A program made the position numbers and the translations under genes. A stretch of 43,967 nucleotides of DNA, taken from contig SLOL01000049.1 of assembly GCA_007132495.1 (NCBI GenBank), positions 1 to 43,967 of the forward strand, written 5' to 3'. The first letter of the stretch is position 1. Each line of letters begins with the position of its first letter. The notes beneath the pieces are model-generated. The model had not been told where the DNA came from and searched no databases. It worked only from the letters and a program-made list of their open reading frames with translations. Positions 43,608 through 43,967 of the stretch are shown here, in pieces. This DNA comes from Balneolales bacterium. Lineage in GTDB: Bacteria > Bacteroidota > Rhodothermia > Balneolales > Natronogracilivirgulaceae.

Positions 43608-43967
43608 TTAATCATCATCCATGGCAAGCACAGCGAGAAACGCTTCCTGTGGAATTTCCACAGTTCCCACCTGTTTCATACGTTTTTTCCCTTCCTTCTG
43701 CTTTTCCAGCAACTTCCGTTTCCGGGTGATATCTCCACCGTAGCATTTGGCGGTCACATCCTTGCGCAAAGCCCGAACCGTGTCACGGGCGATAATCTTG
43801 GAACCGATAGCTCCCTGGATAACGACTTCATACATCTGGCGCGGGATAAGCTTCCGAAGTTTGCCGCAGAGGCGTTTACCCCATTCATAGGCTTTGTCGC
43901 GATGTACAATGCAGGAGAGCGCATCGACCGGATCCCCGTTCAGCAGAATATCCAGTTTTACCAAATG
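43608..43967 (-). CDS. lepA: LepA (elongation factor 4), C-terminal end
   Basis: The last 119 residues of LepA, open at the window edge; the N-terminus lies beyond. The visible part holds the domain C-terminal to EF-G domain [88 protein letters not shown], given here by its ends; the key points are the [15 protein letters not shown] and [11 protein letters not shown] stretches typical of LepA. LepA is a ribosomal GTPase affecting translation and back-translocation. It begins the leftward group lepA-hypothetical-lepB. Confidence 0.97.
   Translation of the reverse strand, partial: HLVKLDILLNGDPVDALSCIVHRDKAYEWGKRLCGKLRKLIPRQMYEVVIQGAIGSKIIARDTVRALRKDVTAKCYGGDITRKRKLLEKQKEGKKRMKQVGTVEIPQEAFLAVLAMDDD

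Noticed and set aside
1-43967. CRISPR array, insertion sequence or prophage
   Set aside because: I saw no regularly spaced direct repeats of CRISPR type, no transposase or integrase and no phage structural genes.

Overview
The window looks like chromosomal DNA of a member of the Bacteroidota/Balneolota group (FCB superphylum). The signs are a large secreted CotH protein ending in a type IX secretion (Por/T9SS-like) sorting domain, Bat-type aerotolerance proteins, DUF4301, Bacteroidota-style promoter elements (TAnnTTTG), A-rich rather than strong Shine-Dalgarno leaders, and frequent lipoprotein signals. A glycine-betaine-type BCCT carrier next to a universal stress protein, and many acidic proteins, would suit a halophilic or haloalkaliphilic lifestyle; that is inference. 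I see no tRNA, rRNA, CRISPR array, insertion sequence or prophage. Nothing looks like a recent mobile island.

Layout. 1-3.6 kb: the 3' end of a coiled-coil protein, then a leftward set of glycerate 2-kinase, a Bat-type VWA protein and a HAD phosphatase. 3.7-8.8 kb: rightward housekeeping genes cysS, lgt, hisA, hisF and hisIE. 8.8-18.4 kb: a giant CotH/lamin-tail surface protein, a small soluble HATPase (orphan kinase-like), DUF4301, an OsmC-type peroxidase with a clear double terminator, a tandem retropepsin-like secreted protein and rlmN. 18.4-21.1 kb (leftward): a DUF362 protein and a NapG/NapH-like membrane polyferredoxin. 21.1-24.6 kb: a repeat- and hairpin-rich intergenic region, then larC-larE-larB, which make the nickel-pincer nucleotide cofactor; no larA is present. 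24.7-28.7 kb: a lipoprotein isoaspartyl peptidase/asparaginase, an acyltransferase with a PH-like tail and a GltS-like carrier. 28.7-36.2 kb: a sugar locus with two ROK kinases (one with a destroyed phosphate motif), a GH2 exo-beta-D-glucosaminidase-like lipoprotein, a LacI regulator and a polysaccharide deacetylase. 36.2-39.6 kb: a secreted protein with a duplicated domain, a BCCT transporter and a UspA protein. 39.6-41.8 kb: a structured leader with an intrinsic terminator, then two outer-membrane barrel candidates. 41.8-44 kb (leftward): the 3' end of lepA, a secreted hypothetical and lepB.

How the genes fit together. The GH2 enzyme retains the GSD and Glu active-site signatures of exo-beta-D-glucosaminidases. 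Together with the deacetylase, the ROK kinases and a LacI protein that has a good operator over the GH2 promoter, this suggests a route in which aminosugar oligomers are deacetylated, trimmed to glucosamine and phosphorylated. LarB, LarC and LarE supply a cofactor whose consumer enzyme must lie elsewhere. The observations I rate most worth following are the degenerate/intact ROK pair, the lar cluster with its hairpin-rich upstream region, and the terminator-bounded leader at 39.7-39.87 kb that has no protein gene in front of it.
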